Assembly: GCA_034509925.1 (NCBI GenBank)
Contig: CM067532.1
Location: 2,964,642-3,028,641, forward strand
Direction of reading: 5' to 3'
Source of the DNA: Hirudinaria manillensis
Lineage: Eukaryota; Annelida; Clitellata; Hirudinida; Hirudinidae
DNA length: 64,000 nt
Shown here: positions 1 to 14,900 of the stretch, one piece after another
How the letters are laid out: each line of letters begins with the position of its first letter
Position numbering within the stretch: position 1 is the first letter of the stretch
Position numbers and translations under genes: made by a program
The notes under the pieces: generated by a model
Database searches by the model: none
What the model was told of the DNA's origin: nothing
What the model saw: the letters and a program-made list of their open reading frames with translations, nothing else

Positions 1-340
1 GGCAGGTCCGAATGTTTTGAAAGTTTTTGACAACGAAACGAAATGTGCTCAGATGATCTCAAAAGATCTGCTAAATCTGCAAATCTATAAACATGGCTAA
101 ACCACATTATTCATCAACGACCATCAATATCGACATGGCTTTATGGCAAGCAAATTTGCTTTGTATTTCGAGTTTGTTTCCTTATCCGTTTCTAAATTCT
201 GTGTGAATTTAATCGTAATGAATTTCGCTCATTTTTTATAAATTGAATGAACTCATGAACTGCTAAAAAAAAACATCTGAATGACTGACCAAACAAACAG
301 ATCAAGAAGTCATTAGAAAATATTTCCTTTGGCAACTCAC

Positions 341-3300
341 TCGCATGGAATCTGGCTTTGAATCCAATGTTGGATGAGACGCATTTCCACGGATAATTGA
401 GATCGTTGCATTTCGTGTTGTCAGAAAAAGTCCTGAAAAGGACCAGCATTTCGTTCGACTTTGATTTTATCATCGAACGTGGCTTCTCTGAGCAGCAGAA
501 TCTGAGAGAGAGAGAGAGATCGATTGTAGAGAGGATGTAAAGTGGAGTCAGATGACATTGTTTTGATGTCATTGATGATTTCAAAAGGCTTTTGTGACAA
601 AATGATTTGCACGATATTGTAGTAACTAATAATTACCTAATAAATAAATGAACAAATAAATAAATAAAACTGAATAATTAATTAATAAAAACATTTCAAA
701 TGAAATCTGTTCATAAACATTTTCAAATTTAAATCATCAAGCTACAAGGTTTTCCCAATTGCAACAATTACAACTAATAACTACAAATCAATCAAGTGAT
801 TGATTGAAAACCTTTTTCAATCGATTGAAACCAACCTGGCCCCTGTGATACTCAGACTGGTATTGTATCTGACCTCCACGAAATCCCTGCACACGTCTAA
901 GTGGCAGGTGATTCCAAAGTTGTCCACGAATTCCAAGTAAACGTTGTAATGATCAGGTGCCTGGAGTTTCCAAAGATTTTAATTTTTTTATTTATTTGCT
1001 AAATTCGTTAAAGTTTGTTTACCACGACATCATTTTTTGATGGAAATTGTTAATAAATTAAACATTTATTCTGTAATTCGTAATAAATTAGTGAATAATT
1101 AAACTGTGTTTGTTTAAAATTACATTAAGTTTAATTTCAGATTATATAAATTAAAGAATGAGAAGCAAAGAAAACGCGCTCCGCTGAGGACATCTGTCGA
1201 TCATTTTAAAATAAAACTATTAATTGGGACAAATATTCTCCGACGCATTTAACAAATATCGATTCATTAGAATCAATAATCATTCACAATTGCCTCTGCA
1301 AATAAATATAAAATTTATAACATAAATGTAAATAAATTATAAATAAATATAATATTTAATGAAAATAAAGATGAAAATTGTTTCAAAGATGTTACCTTGA
1401 TGAGCCAACTGCACTTGACGTCGACTTCGTAACCCGGTGACGTGTAACCCGGGGAGTAAATGACCCCACCGTGGCTCGCATCCAGCACCCCTCCACAGAT
1501 TGCTTCAAAAAATAATAATAATAATAATAATAATACGAATCATCATTATCATAATTGATTTCATCCAGATTGCTGTTCGTTCCTGCCATCTATGGATCAC
1601 GGAAATAATTAATGATTTAGCTTAATAAATTGAGTTAAAAATTAAATCAATATCAACCTAATATCGACGCAATTATTTGAAAAATAATTTAATTTAAAAT
1701 CATCAATTAGTATTAAGAATTTAATTTCAGTCAACAAGTCTGTCGCTAGGGTTTAAAGTCTAAAAGCATTTCTAGTCAGACTCCACAAAAAAAAATGACC
1801 ATTTCTCATTAAAATTTTAACAATTTATTTATTTATTTAATTAATTAATTTATTTATTTAATAATTTTAACTTTAAAAACACAAATAAATTTATGTTTTT
1901 CTTCCATTTTTCTCACCATTGTGGGACGGTTGAACGCTCTCGCAGAAATTGCCGCCAAAACCTTCGGGACACCTGCACGATTTGCAGTTCTTTGGATCCT
2001 GATAACCATCCCTTCTGCAGGGTTGCATCAGAGGATCAGAGCACACGTCTGCAACACCATTGTTGAATTTCATTTTTGTAATTATTTATTTCATCATTTA
2101 TTTATTTTATTTTTGTTTATGTTCATGTTCATCGACCGGAAATCGTGTTTTTAAAACTGAATCTTAAAACATTTTTATCGCTCATATTAATTTTAAAGTT
2201 TACGGCTTAAATTGTTTACACATTTTTAAAATATAGATTCAGAAATACAGATCGATTTTAATGATTAAGCTTCAGTTGTCTTACGTGTCCTGTCAAAATA
2301 CCCATCTCGCGCGCAGTAAGCGTCCTCGGGGAGGAGCGCTATATGAATTGAGTTTCTGCCGTTGTGAATATAGCGCTATATAAATCTTATTGATTTATCA
2401 AATACCTTTGTAAAATACCTCAACAAAAACCATTTGATTGTGAACCAGCCATTGTCTCAAACCGAAAATAAAATAAAATAATAAAATTTAAAAAAATTAT
2501 GAGATCATCTCCCTGACGTCACCTAAGCAGTAGGCAATGTTGGCCAGCTTGACGTCATAGAAGGACAACTCCTGTCTCTGTCCAATGACCATCTCCATGA
2601 GCGGATCACGTGTTTGGACGGTAGTCAGGGTCGAATTGATGTCCCTGGCATAAAACTGTGGGGGGAGACGTGGGGTGACGTGGGGTGAAGTGAGGAGCTC
2701 TTATTGAATTAATGTACGCCTAATTGAACAGCACGTCGGATTAAATCTCGTCACGACTGACTATTAATTAGTTTGAAAATATGATTAATTATTAATAAAT
2801 ATATGATACACTCCTGTTTAATTAGTTTGAAAATATGATTAATTATTAATAAATATGCATAAGTGTTTTAATAAATATGCATTAATTCGGTTTTTATTTT
2901 TAAACGGTTTCCTTTTGGAAGGGCAACTGATGCATGACTTTTGAAATATTTATTTTTTATATTAGTTTATATTAGTTAAGATAGTTTATTAATTTATGTT
3001 ATTTGATAATTAAGTAATTAATTAAATAATTAATTACTTTCTTAGTGACTAACTATTTTTAACTAGTTTAAAATAAAAATGGAAAACTGTTTCATACTAT
3101 TAAAACTTCTTAATCGAAACCGCTACCACATTCAAACTACTCACCTTTGCCCCATAGTGCATGTCTGACCCGAGGTCATAGGGTACGTCATGGGTAATGA
3201 CTTCCCCCCAATTTCTGGTGATAAAGTTGTAGAGCTTGTTGTCAGCCACATTTTCCTCGATGATGGTCACAAAGAGGTCCCTGTCAGGTCGGCTCTGTTC

Positions 3301-5838
3301 GTGCCAGAAGCCTATGGCGTGTCCCAACTCGTGGGCTATTGTTCCATTCTGAATGGAGGCGAAAGGTCAAAGATTGTTTACATTTTAGGGTCGTTGGCAT
3401 GAATATTCAACGAGTTTCTGAAGATATTTTTGGAATATTTAATTTTTTATTTAGCCATTAAATTTAAATTGAAAATCTTTTTGAATGCGATATTATTTGC
3501 ATAGAATATGTTAATGTTTTTCAAGAATTTTAATCCACTCATTTCCAAATTTATGTAAATCTAGATGGGAGTAATTTTTAGTAATTCGCAGTATTAAAAA
3601 ATACCTTTTAAGTTCATTTTTGACGAATTAAAATTGTATTTAATAAATTTTACAAGTCATGAAACCAAGAATTTATTTCGATTATTAACTTTATTAATAA
3701 AATACTTCTTATATAAAAGAAAATATTAAACTTATTAAATAAATTAATAAAATAATTAATTAATTCGTAACCGATTGGCATCCATCTCCAACGGACACTG
3801 TTTGATTCTTTTGTCCCGTGAAACCCACGTATGACCAACATCTGAAATTAAAATACAAATCTGTAATAATATTCATTTATTTCTACTTCTGTTGTCATTA
3901 ATATCACCATCTTCAAAAATAACAATAATAACACTAATAATCATAATAATGATAATAATATTAATTGTATAATATATTTATATAACATTATTATTATTAT
4001 TGATTAATATATTATATTTATAATCATAATTATCGAAACGAAAGTAGAAAAACGTGATGAGATGTATGTGTGGTAAGCTTTTGAAATTAGCGATGATCTT
4101 GATATGTACGTTACAATGTATGATAGAAGCATTAAAAAGTTATTTTAACGTAATATTAATTAAATTATATTATATTTTAATATAAATAAAAACCATGATG
4201 CCTTTATTATTAAATTTTATAATATAATTTTATGAATTATTATAATTATTATTTATTATTGTTAATTATTTATTAATAATAATCGGGACGTGGTAATAAT
4301 AATAAAATAATTAATATCATTGTACATATTTAAACGGGAAGTCAACTTCTGACAATAATGCTTCTTTAATGAACATATATTTTAACGAATAACCAATGAG
4401 TGAAATTAAAAGACATTAACAGCACCCATCAGAGCATCCCCACTCAACTTCCTCAGGAAATGCCAACCACCCCACCCAGAGGCACCGACCCAAAGACACC
4501 CATCCAGAGACAACCACCCTTAGACACATACTCAAAAATACTCACTCAAAAACATACACCCATAGACACCCACCCAAAGACACCAACCCATAGACGCCCA
4601 CTCTCTCCCTCTCTGTTCATACGTGTCTAGAGGGTATCTGTGGCTGGAAATTGAAGGAAGAAAGAGGAATGATGAACTTGTCAACAGGGTTGTGGAGAGT
4701 GACTGAAGATTAAAAGGAGCCCGGAAGGTGCGAAGAGTTGAAGAATGAGAGGCGATAATTGTTGATGGAAAAGCCAAAAAGGAATTGAATGCAATCACAT
4801 CAAAAGGATTCTTTTTCTTGGAGCTGTTCAAGATGAATGAAGGTTTATTGCGTCTTCTTTCAATAACATTATCACCTTATTTATTTATTATTATTATTTA
4901 TTCATTTATTATTTATTCATTTATTTATTATTATTTATTATTTATTTATTTGTTTGTTGATTATGTTTGGTTATTATTTTTATTTATCCATGTGTCTTCT
5001 TTCAATAACATTATCACCTTATTTATATATTATTTATTGATTTGTTATTTTTATTTATTACTTTTATTTATATAATATTTATATTCATAATTATGTTTTT
5101 GTTGTTTATTTTTATTTGCTTTCATTCTAAAACTTTTCTAAAAGTTTGAATTTTTCCGTCAGAAGTTTTAATTGTTGTGCCAGAATGAAAGAATGAATGA
5201 ATGAATGAATGAATGAATGAATGAATGAAAGTGAAAGAGAAAAGAGGAAGTCATCAGAGAGACTGATTCAATGTCATGTTATGTTAATGTCATGTTATGT
5301 TAATGTCATGTTATGTTAATGTCTTGTTATGTTAATGATTTGTTATGTTAATGTCATGTTATGTTAATGATTTGTTATGTTAATGTCATGTTATGTTAAA
5401 GTCATGTTATGTTAATGTCACGTCATGTTAAAGTCATGTTATGTTAATGTCATGTCACGTCATGTTAATGTCTTATTGAGTTAAATACACTTTCAACGCG
5501 AAACTATTACCGACATTTTCTTATCAACAAATGACGTTTTCATGTAACGTCATCGGATTTTCACTGGAGCAATACTAATTATTCTGACGTTAATGTCAAC
5601 GTATTGTTGTTATCATTATTATCATTATAATTATTATTACTATTATTATCACTATTATTATTATTATTATTATTTATTATTATTATTTATTATTATTATT
5701 ATTATTATTAAATCCTCGTGACGTCATAGATAGAATTTGTTAAACAATTAGTATCTTTGGGTTAGGCTTGCGATTCTTGGAATCTGATTAAAAATGAGTC
5801 ATTTATTAATCCGCCTGTTTATTATTACTACTACTACT

Positions 5839-5883
<45 letters not shown>

Positions 5884-5903
5884 GTTATTACTATTATATT
5901 ACT

Positions 5904-5970
<67 letters not shown>

Positions 5971-8900
5971 GTTTATTCACAATCACGGCCTCCGCCGGAA
6001 AACAGTGACCCCAGATCCCAACAAGGGATCACAGGCAGTCACAACACATCAAGCCCAAATAAAATTAAAACAGAAAAACAGTCATGAACAAACAGAAACA
6101 ACAAGCAAAAGTCCAAAACTTAAACCAAGTAATTCAATTATACACGCAGCAAAAGTCCAAAACCCAAACAAAGTAATTCAATTATAGACGCAGCTATATA
6201 CAGTTATGTACAAAATCCAAATCATTGTCAGTTCAATATTCTTCTTAATATATGTGCTGTCCCACACAAAGCGATTTTCTGCGCCTCAAGAGGAGATGGA
6301 TTTCCAGGGATGAGATCCAGGTAATCTTTAAATTTCTTTGATGTCATTCCTAATGCACCAACAACCACTGGTATTACCTGAGATCTCACACCCCACATTC
6401 TTTGGATTTCAATCTGTAGGTCTTTATACTTTGTTAATTTTTCCATCTCCTTCCGAGGCACATTCACATCATCCGGGACAGCAATATCAATTATTAGACA
6501 TTTTCTTCTCTTCTTATCATGGTAAGTCAGATCTGGTCTGTTTGCAGGGACCGTTCTATCAGTTATTATTGGGTAATCCCACATCAACACTCCATGGTCG
6601 AACTTTGTAATTCCATTCGGTGTATGTTCGTACCATTTAGTGGTCAGTGGGATTCCGCATTCCCTGCCGATTCTCCAATGAACATACCTGGCAACTCTGT
6701 TATGCCTCTCTAAATATTCCGTTGCAGCCAGCATGCTACATCCTGATATTAAATGGCTAATGCTTTCAATATGCTGATGGCACATTCTACATAAGCCATC
6801 AGCATCTTGATGCAAAATCATCTTTTTAAAATACTTTGTCTGTAGGGCCTGGTCTTGAGCTGCAATTATTAGACTTTCTGTTTCAGCCTTCAGGTCACTC
6901 TTTCTGAGCCATTGAGTACTTGATTCGTTATCTATGTTTGCATTGTGAAGATTTTTGATGTATTGGCCGTGCAGCGGTTTCCCTGTAATTCTTTTTAACT
7001 TTTCTATTTCGAGGGCATTTTTGAGTTCTTTTCCCAGATGTTCTTTTGTAACATTCAATTTATATTTCAATTTAATTTTACTTGTTTCTGTCTGCAGGGA
7101 AAATTTTTTCCTAGATTCATCCCATTTTCTTACCAATTGAATCAATCTTCCATCTGTTGCTGCAATATATTCTCCCAGATTGAGGATGCTTTGTTGATAC
7201 GCCGATAACAGTTCAATTATACCTCTACCCCCATTATTCCTTTTCACATACAGTCTGTCAATATCTGCTCCTGGGTGGTGCATTCCATTCATAGTTAGTA
7301 TTTTTCTGGTTTTTCTATCACACTTTTCTATTTCTGATTTTACCCAGGGAATTATTCCAAATCCATATGCAAAAACTGGTACTGCAAAACTATTAATTGC
7401 TGTTGTCTTATTTTTGGCACTAAGCTGAGTTTTAAGGATTTTTCTTAATCGACTGTAATATTCCCTTTTTACCTTTTCTTTCATCAATTTATTATTTAAT
7501 CCATCCCGTTCCTCCATTCCAAGGTATTTATACATCTCCTGTATCTCGAGAGATTTAATTTCTTCTTTTCCATCATCCATGAGTTCAATGCCTTTTGTGA
7601 CAACAGGTTGTCCATGTTTTATTTCAATTGTTGCACATTTTTCAGTTCCAAATTCCATACATATGTCTTTGCTGAATATTTCTACAACTCTTATAACTTT
7701 TTGCATATCCTCATGTTCAGATGTAAATAACTTTAAATCATCCATATAGAACAAGTGACTAATTTGTTCTTTGTGTATTCTATATCCCAGTCCAGTTCTG
7801 TTAATTAAATTAGATAGTGGAATTAATGCTATGCAAAACAATAAAGGTGATAATGAGTCTCCTTGAAATATTCCTCGATTTATTCCTATTGTTGTTGTTT
7901 CAATGTCACCACCGTTATGTCTTAGAGTCATTCTGGTTTTCCATTTCAACATTGACTGAGCAATAAACTGAACTATAACATCATTAACATGATAAATCTG
8001 CAAAGCTCGAATAATCCATGAATGAGGGATACTGTCAAATGCTTTTCTGTAGTCGATCCAAGCAATATTTAGATTCTTTTTAAATTTCTGAGAGTTTTGA
8101 ACTATCATTTGACTAATAAGTAACTGATCTTTGCATCCTCGGGATCCTTTTCTACATCCTTTTTGTTCTTCTGGCAGAATGCTGTTACTTTGAAAGTGGT
8201 TGTATATTCTTTTTGATATAGCTGCTGTTAATATTTTATATGTTGTTGGCAGGCATGTGATGGGTCTGTAATTCTTTGCTTTAGACGTCTCCTGTGATTT
8301 TGGCAACAAATATGTAATTCCTTCTGTCAGCCAAGTTGGTATCTTAGATGGTTCCTTCATTATTTCATTGTAAGCATCTGTTAAGTGTTTATGTAGAGCA
8401 GTTAACTTTTTAAACCAGAAGTTGTGAATTTTATCTATGCCTGGACTTTTCCAATTATGTGACTGATTAATTATACCACTGATTTCTTCAACTTGAAAAT
8501 CCCTCCATTCATATGCATTTAAATTTGCATATATTTCTTCTTCATATTTAATCCACTCTGCATCAGAATTATAATGTGTTTCCTTTTCTAAGATGTTTCT
8601 CCAAAATGTGTCAACTGTATTTAATTTAGGTGCATCTACTATTTCAATCTGCTTCGAACTAATGCTTCTGTAAAATTTCTTGGTATCATTACGAAACATT
8701 CTGTTTTGATGGTATTGTTCACTTCTTTTACTGTACCTTCGTAGTCTCTGAGCTTTCGCCTGCAGTTTCATTGTGACATCCTGTTCAAGTTCATTAATTT
8801 GATTTAAGGACATTGTGTTCATCCCCATCTGTTTCTTGTGATCCAGATTTCCATTTTTAAATTCCTTTATCATAGATAATTGTTTTCTGCATCTGTTTAT

Positions 8901-11853
8901 TGTTTTCTGGATTCTCATCTTCCAGTTAGCAACTTTAAATCGCACAGCAACACGTTTTCTTTCAAATTTTTCACCTGCAATCAGAGATGCCACTGTATAC
9001 ACTAATTCATTTATCTTTGTCAAGTCTAAAGTCATTTCTGTTGAAACTTTAAGGAGTATTTGATTTGCTAATTTTATTGTCTCATCAGCTTGTCTTGGGC
9101 TTGTAATTTTATTCAAGTTTTTCCTCTCATGCATTTTAATCATCTTGATCTGATTGAATTTTGAGATTAATTTATTTTCAGCTTCTATCATTTCTTCTGA
9201 TTTCAACTCTCTGGTCAATAAACTTTCTTGTCCTGAGTCTGCTTGGTGCTGTTTGTAGATCAAATTTTCCTGCTGAGAATTTGAGTCATCTTCACTCTGA
9301 CATACCTCTGATCCACAAATTTGTTCCACATCTAAGTCTGAGCCTCTGAGTTTTCGCTTCACATCTTCATCAATTTCTGCTAAATCAAATTCTGAAAGTT
9401 TCTTCTCTTTTAAAATATATCTTCTGTGATTGCTTAGATTGTTTGGATTCATGCCTGGGAATATTTCAGGATTTCTGCTTCTCCAGATATTGTAGGTAGC
9501 TATTGTTACATTACCGTTGTTTGATTCCTTTGCAAAATAATATGACCAGATTACATCTTTATACTGTTCGTTTGTCCATTTCTGTCTTCTTTTATTTACA
9601 CATTTCACATCATCATTAATTTTATTTTCATTTTTCATCATCATGTTTTTCTCCAGAGAGAATGCAAGATTGTCTTTAATTTCATTTTCAATGCTATCCT
9701 TTTTTCTTGAGTCATTTACCTTAATCAATTTCAAATTCTGTGGCTTCTCATGTCTATCAGCTTTATTAATGCTTAACTCTTGCAAGTCTATAAATTCTGT
9801 TTCTTGATCAGGACCACATGGAATGAACCTGGTGTTCCTCTTATTTTATATATAAATCTGTCGGCTTCTCCAGTCTTGGCTTTTTCTTCTTTAGCTTTTT
9901 CAATCAACTTTTTACAACTTTGTCTATCTTCAATTGACAAATCATGACTGACAATTAATTTCTTGAACTTCATTAGACCTTTCAGTTTATAACAGCTCTC
10001 AAGTATCATGTTTTTAAGGCTGAAGTTGTAAAACTTTACAATCATGGGTCTATCTTTACCTTCAATTTTCTTTCCAATTCTGTTCATTTGCAAAACATCT
10101 TTTTGATGATCAAATTCAATATCAAATGCTTTTAACAATTCTGTAAGAAATTCCTTGTCATTACTTTTTTGGTCAGACATACTCTCTTTCAAGTTGTAGA
10201 AAACAAGATTGTTTTTTCTTTGCTCCCTGTCTTCTTTTATTTCAGTTGCAGTCTTTGTTTTGATAACTGAGTCTTGAACTGATTTCACATTTCTGTTCAT
10301 TTCTTGAACATTGGTTTTAAATAAATCAGTCCATTTTTCTGTTTCCTTTACCTTGTCCACACTTATTTCATTCAGCTTGTTGCCAAATTGTTTGAATTCC
10401 GCATTTAATTTGTCCAACTGAAGTTTCCAGTCTTTCATCTCATTCATTTGTTTTTGGATCATACTTTCGTGTGCTGTTCTTTCTTCTATCATTGATTTGA
10501 TTTGAGCAATATCCTTGGTTATGTTTTCAATGTTTTCGTCAACTTGATAACATTCTACAATTTTTTTCAGCACGTCTACATTTTCTTTTACACATTTATC
10601 ACAGATGTGTAGTCCGATCATAGTTGCCGAAGCCGCTATTTCCTTTCTAATTCGGACCGCGTCCGTCATTTCAACTTTTTTCGAGTGTGGCGTATAAAAG
10701 TAATAAATTTATTAAAATTTATATCGATAATATACGCTAAAACAATCGAATATTAATGAAGTGCGCTGCAGAGATCAGCACGTATGAGCGTTAATAGAGT
10801 GCAAAGGTAAATTCTACTTTATTCAAGTTTATTATTATTATTATTATTATTATTATTTATATTATTGTTTATTTCTTTTTTCTGATTATTTTTAACTACT
10901 ATAAATAAAAACAAATTCAAATTAAGTCTTAATGAGACCATCAAGTCGTAATGGCGTCGTTCAATTTTAATTCCTAATGACGTCATCAATTGGTCTTAGT
11001 CACGTGACAGGAAGTTTGAACCACGAACAACTTGGCATCCATTGAAACGGAAACATTGAAGTTCCACGTGTTACGAAACAAAAGACAAACTGAGATTCAA
11101 ATTTAGCGCCAACTTCAAAAAAAGTCTTTATTACTTATAAAAGTTAATATTACTAATAAATCAATATAAACGTATTAAATTTGATTATAATAAATTAAAA
11201 CTAGTTAAATGATGAATTATTTTCAATTTATTTTAAAATATAATATAATTTATTTAATCATAAAATTGGAATTTGTTGATCAGTTATTTAATTGTAAATC
11301 ATTTTCCTTTTAAATCATTCGTGTTCAAGCAAACTCTGATTATTAGCCCCGTTCACAATATATTGATCAACCAAAATATCAGATTTTGGAACATTATTTA
11401 TATTAATACAATAATATAATAATATTAATTATAAACATTAATAAAATCATTAATAATAATAATAAATATTAATATGATAAATGTTAATATTCGAAATATA
11501 AGGGCTTTATGACATTCTTGAAATTACTTGATATAATAAATTTAATTAAAACGCAATATTTTAAATGTTTAATTTAAAATTAAGCCAAAATACCAAGAAA
11601 TGAATATAAATGGTGTATTTTGCTGATAGGGAAATTATGAATTTATTTTTCTTACGATTGACCTATTGACCTATTGACCTATTCGGACTTGAACTGAAGG
11701 GGAATATCACAATTTATTCACCTCTCAATAGGGAGGTGACGTTTGAACTTTACATTAATTTATTTGATTTATACCATTTTTTAGAGATATTAAGACGAAA
11801 ATTTAAATATTCTACTTTATTCAAGTTTATTAAATTTATCTCAAAATCTAACA

Positions 11854-11915
<62 letters not shown>

Positions 11916-14900
11916 TGGATTTGTCAAAAGGAAACTTATCTCAAACCACTGATACCACATCAATCAAATTATTCCTTGACAAAAAAATAACAAAATAAAA
12001 CGTTTATTAAATGTCCTAAAATAAGTTATATTAATATTATATATAATTATATTATTATAAGTTAAAATAATATTTAATATTACCAATTATTATTACTAAT
12101 TGTTAACGTTTACTGTTAATGGTTGCCTGTTTGGTCCATGAATCACAAACCAAATATTGACACAAAAACATAAAAAAATATCCTACGAATTTACAACCAA
12201 ATGATTCATAAAAATGCGACTTATTCCTGGAAATAATCGGGATGGAGTAGGACACTCATTCATCCATCAATCCATCCACCCACCTACATAACCTTCGATC
12301 CATTCGTCCGTCCGTCAATTCTTCTATTCATGCGTCCATCCAACCATCCAGCCATCCATCCATCCATCCATCCATCCATCCGTCCGTCCATCCATCCGTC
12401 CGTACATCTATCCATCCATCCATCCATCCTCCAGTCCTACTTCCAATGCCCAATACTCCTCCATCATTCATACATTCATTCACTCAGTCACCATTTGACC
12501 TCCAATGACCCTAACCCCTTTTGTTTGGCAAAGATAAGCTTGTGTGAAGCGGTTTCATCTTCGTTGAATGAAATGCAAGTCTTGGACTCCCAGTAGGACA
12601 TGGCATCCTTTATGCGCTTCTTCTCAATGTCGTCTGTTTTAAAATGAACGTCAGTTGTTATTAAACGTCCTAATTTTTAATTATTATTATTATTGTTTAT
12701 ATTATTATTTTAATTATTAATTATTATTTAACTATTATTAAAATTTTATTGAAAGGTTTTTATGACACATTTATTTCGTAAAGTTTAATTAAACAATCTG
12801 TATTAAATTTAAATTTATTATATCGCTCCATAATAATAAGATTTAATTTTAAATTATATTTTCTTAAAAAATATTTAAAGCATTATATCAAACAAGTCTG
12901 TATAAACGCAAATAGATAGAAACGTTCATTAAATGTTATCGTTTATTTTTAATTTGATTAATTTATTAATATAATAATTAATAAATTAATAATAATAATT
13001 AATTAATTAAACTATATTTATTAAAGAAAATATTAACCGCACGTTTCATTAAACATTTTATTTATCTTTTATTTTCCATTAAAAATCATTAATTGAGGAA
13101 ATCTTTCGAAATAAAAAGTGGAATTGAAAGGAATTGAAAATCATGTAAAAAGCGCTGCAAAATGTTCAAAGGTCGGCAATCAACAAGTGCACGCTTTCAA
13201 TTTTTAATTCATCGCCTGCTCAATGAACCGTGAAATGTCATAGACCCACGTGGAGATTGTAATCTTGTTCTGGAAATCCCATCACAATTACTATCATCAT
13301 CATCATCATTATCGAAGTCATCGTCGTCGTCATCGTCATCATCATCATAGTCGTCATCATTATTGGCATCGTCGTAGTCATCATCGCAGAGGTATAAACA
13401 ACAACAACAACAACAACAGGTATTGGTCGCAATCGGTTAAATAGAGGTCGTTAGAATTATTGATTACATTCCAAATCATTACTTGATTTTGTAATTAATT
13501 TAATTTAATTTATTTTATTTTATTAATTAATTTAACTTAATTTAATTTAATCATTTGATTTCATTAAATTTATTTTTATCAATTAATTAACTTAATTAAT
13601 TAAATTAAATTAATTTTTAATGTTGTTAATTCTGGTAAAGAAGTTGGAGATGTTATCGTAGGACGGAAATGAAGTTAACTTCTGCCCACGGTTTCACCCG
13701 GTTGATTGACTTTCCATTTCGAGTTCATTTTGTGATCATTTTCCAGCTGTTTTAATTTTATTTATTTATTTTTTGTAATTATCGGCTTGTTTGTTTATTT
13801 TTTTTTTTTTTTGTTATTTCATCCAAAATAAAATAAAAAATAAAGATTTAACGTTACTTTGTGCTTTGAAATATTTTAAAATTTATTTGTAATTCAAAGA
13901 TCCGAAGATAATTTGCAAACAGAAGTCTCTTCTAACTAAAGTTTGCCGGTGGATATTAACGTTAAGAATGATTTTAAAAAAATATATTATTTTAGAAAAT
14001 TAAATATTTGATTAATAAATAAAAACAAATAAATTAAATATTGAATTAATATTTAAAAACAAATAAATTAAACATTAAATTAATATTTAAAAACAAATAA
14101 ATTAAATATTATTGAATTATGAAGTTAAAAGAAATAAATTCAAGTGATGCATTTCAAAAGTCACTTCTTTGCAAAATGCCGTCCTTCTCCATTATCGCTC
14201 ACGAGCACGTTTTTATTCGAAACTACTTCGCCATGAACTTTTGCAACCTCGGTGTTTGTTTTATTTTGTTTAAATAATCAATTTAATTAATTTTTAATTT
14301 TAATTCTTTAATTAAATTATTAAATTTATTAATAATACCTTGGATGACCTTGGATGATTGCATGCAAAATCCAACATTTTTCATTACACATTTAGCATAA
14401 TTCATCCCTTTATTTTAGCAAAATGTCTAATTCACCACGACTCACAATCACAAGTCATTCTATAATTCACTCAAATTCAGCATAATTCACAGCCATATGA
14501 TGTCCAACCAACCGTGACTGTCGTCAAAGGCGTACGGAATTGGAAGAGTCCAGAGTTTGATCAGTGGTTCCGTGAGTTTCCTCTTCTTCCTCCTCCTCCT
14601 CAAAGAATGACTCATCAACTCCGCCTGCTCCACTGTCAGTGCAATGTCACCCTCGAACAATTCGCCAAGAGGAACTTTCGCTTTTTTCTGATTTATTTTA
14701 ATTTTTATTATTAATGGTAATTAATTTCTAATTATGATGAGTTAAATTTATTTAAATGTCTTTGATAAATTTAAATATACATAGTAATAAAAATTTTAAA
14801 TTATATTTTTAAAATATTTACATCATTAATTATATTCATATTTGATTGATTGATTGATTTATTTATTTATTTATTGATTGATTTATTTATTTATTGTGAC

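Larger units (their letters stand above)
5969..10800 (-). mobile_element. Non-LTR retrotransposon with two intact ORFs and C-terminal restriction-like endonuclease
   Basis: The element sits in the astacin intron, in the same orientation as the host gene. From 5' to 3' it has a short leader (about 10800-10670), ORF1 (10669-9788), ORF2 (9785-6228), a 3' UTR of about 250 bp and an (AAT)n tail. The 3' UTR contains two tandem 43-bp copies (about 6110-6152 and 6153-6195). Both ORFs are open with no internal stop or frameshift, so the insertion is young or was recently functional. A C-terminal REL-type endonuclease with a CCHC finger, instead of an N-terminal APE domain, places it near the R2/R4/NeSL/Hero-like clades. 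I cannot assign the exact clade. End positions are approximate because no clean target-site duplication was found. Confidence 0.85.

Noticed and set aside
5794..6087. Ile/Leu-rich possible membrane peptide
   Set aside because: Encoded by (ATT)n microsatellite running into the retrotransposon 3' UTR.
12330..12596. His/Pro/Ser-rich plus-strand frame
   Set aside because: First half is CCAT repeat and the second half is the antisense of the real astacin exon 12633-12516.
13238..13444. Met-rich and His-rich frames
   Set aside because: Both strands of an impure CAT/CGT trinucleotide tract. No gene context.
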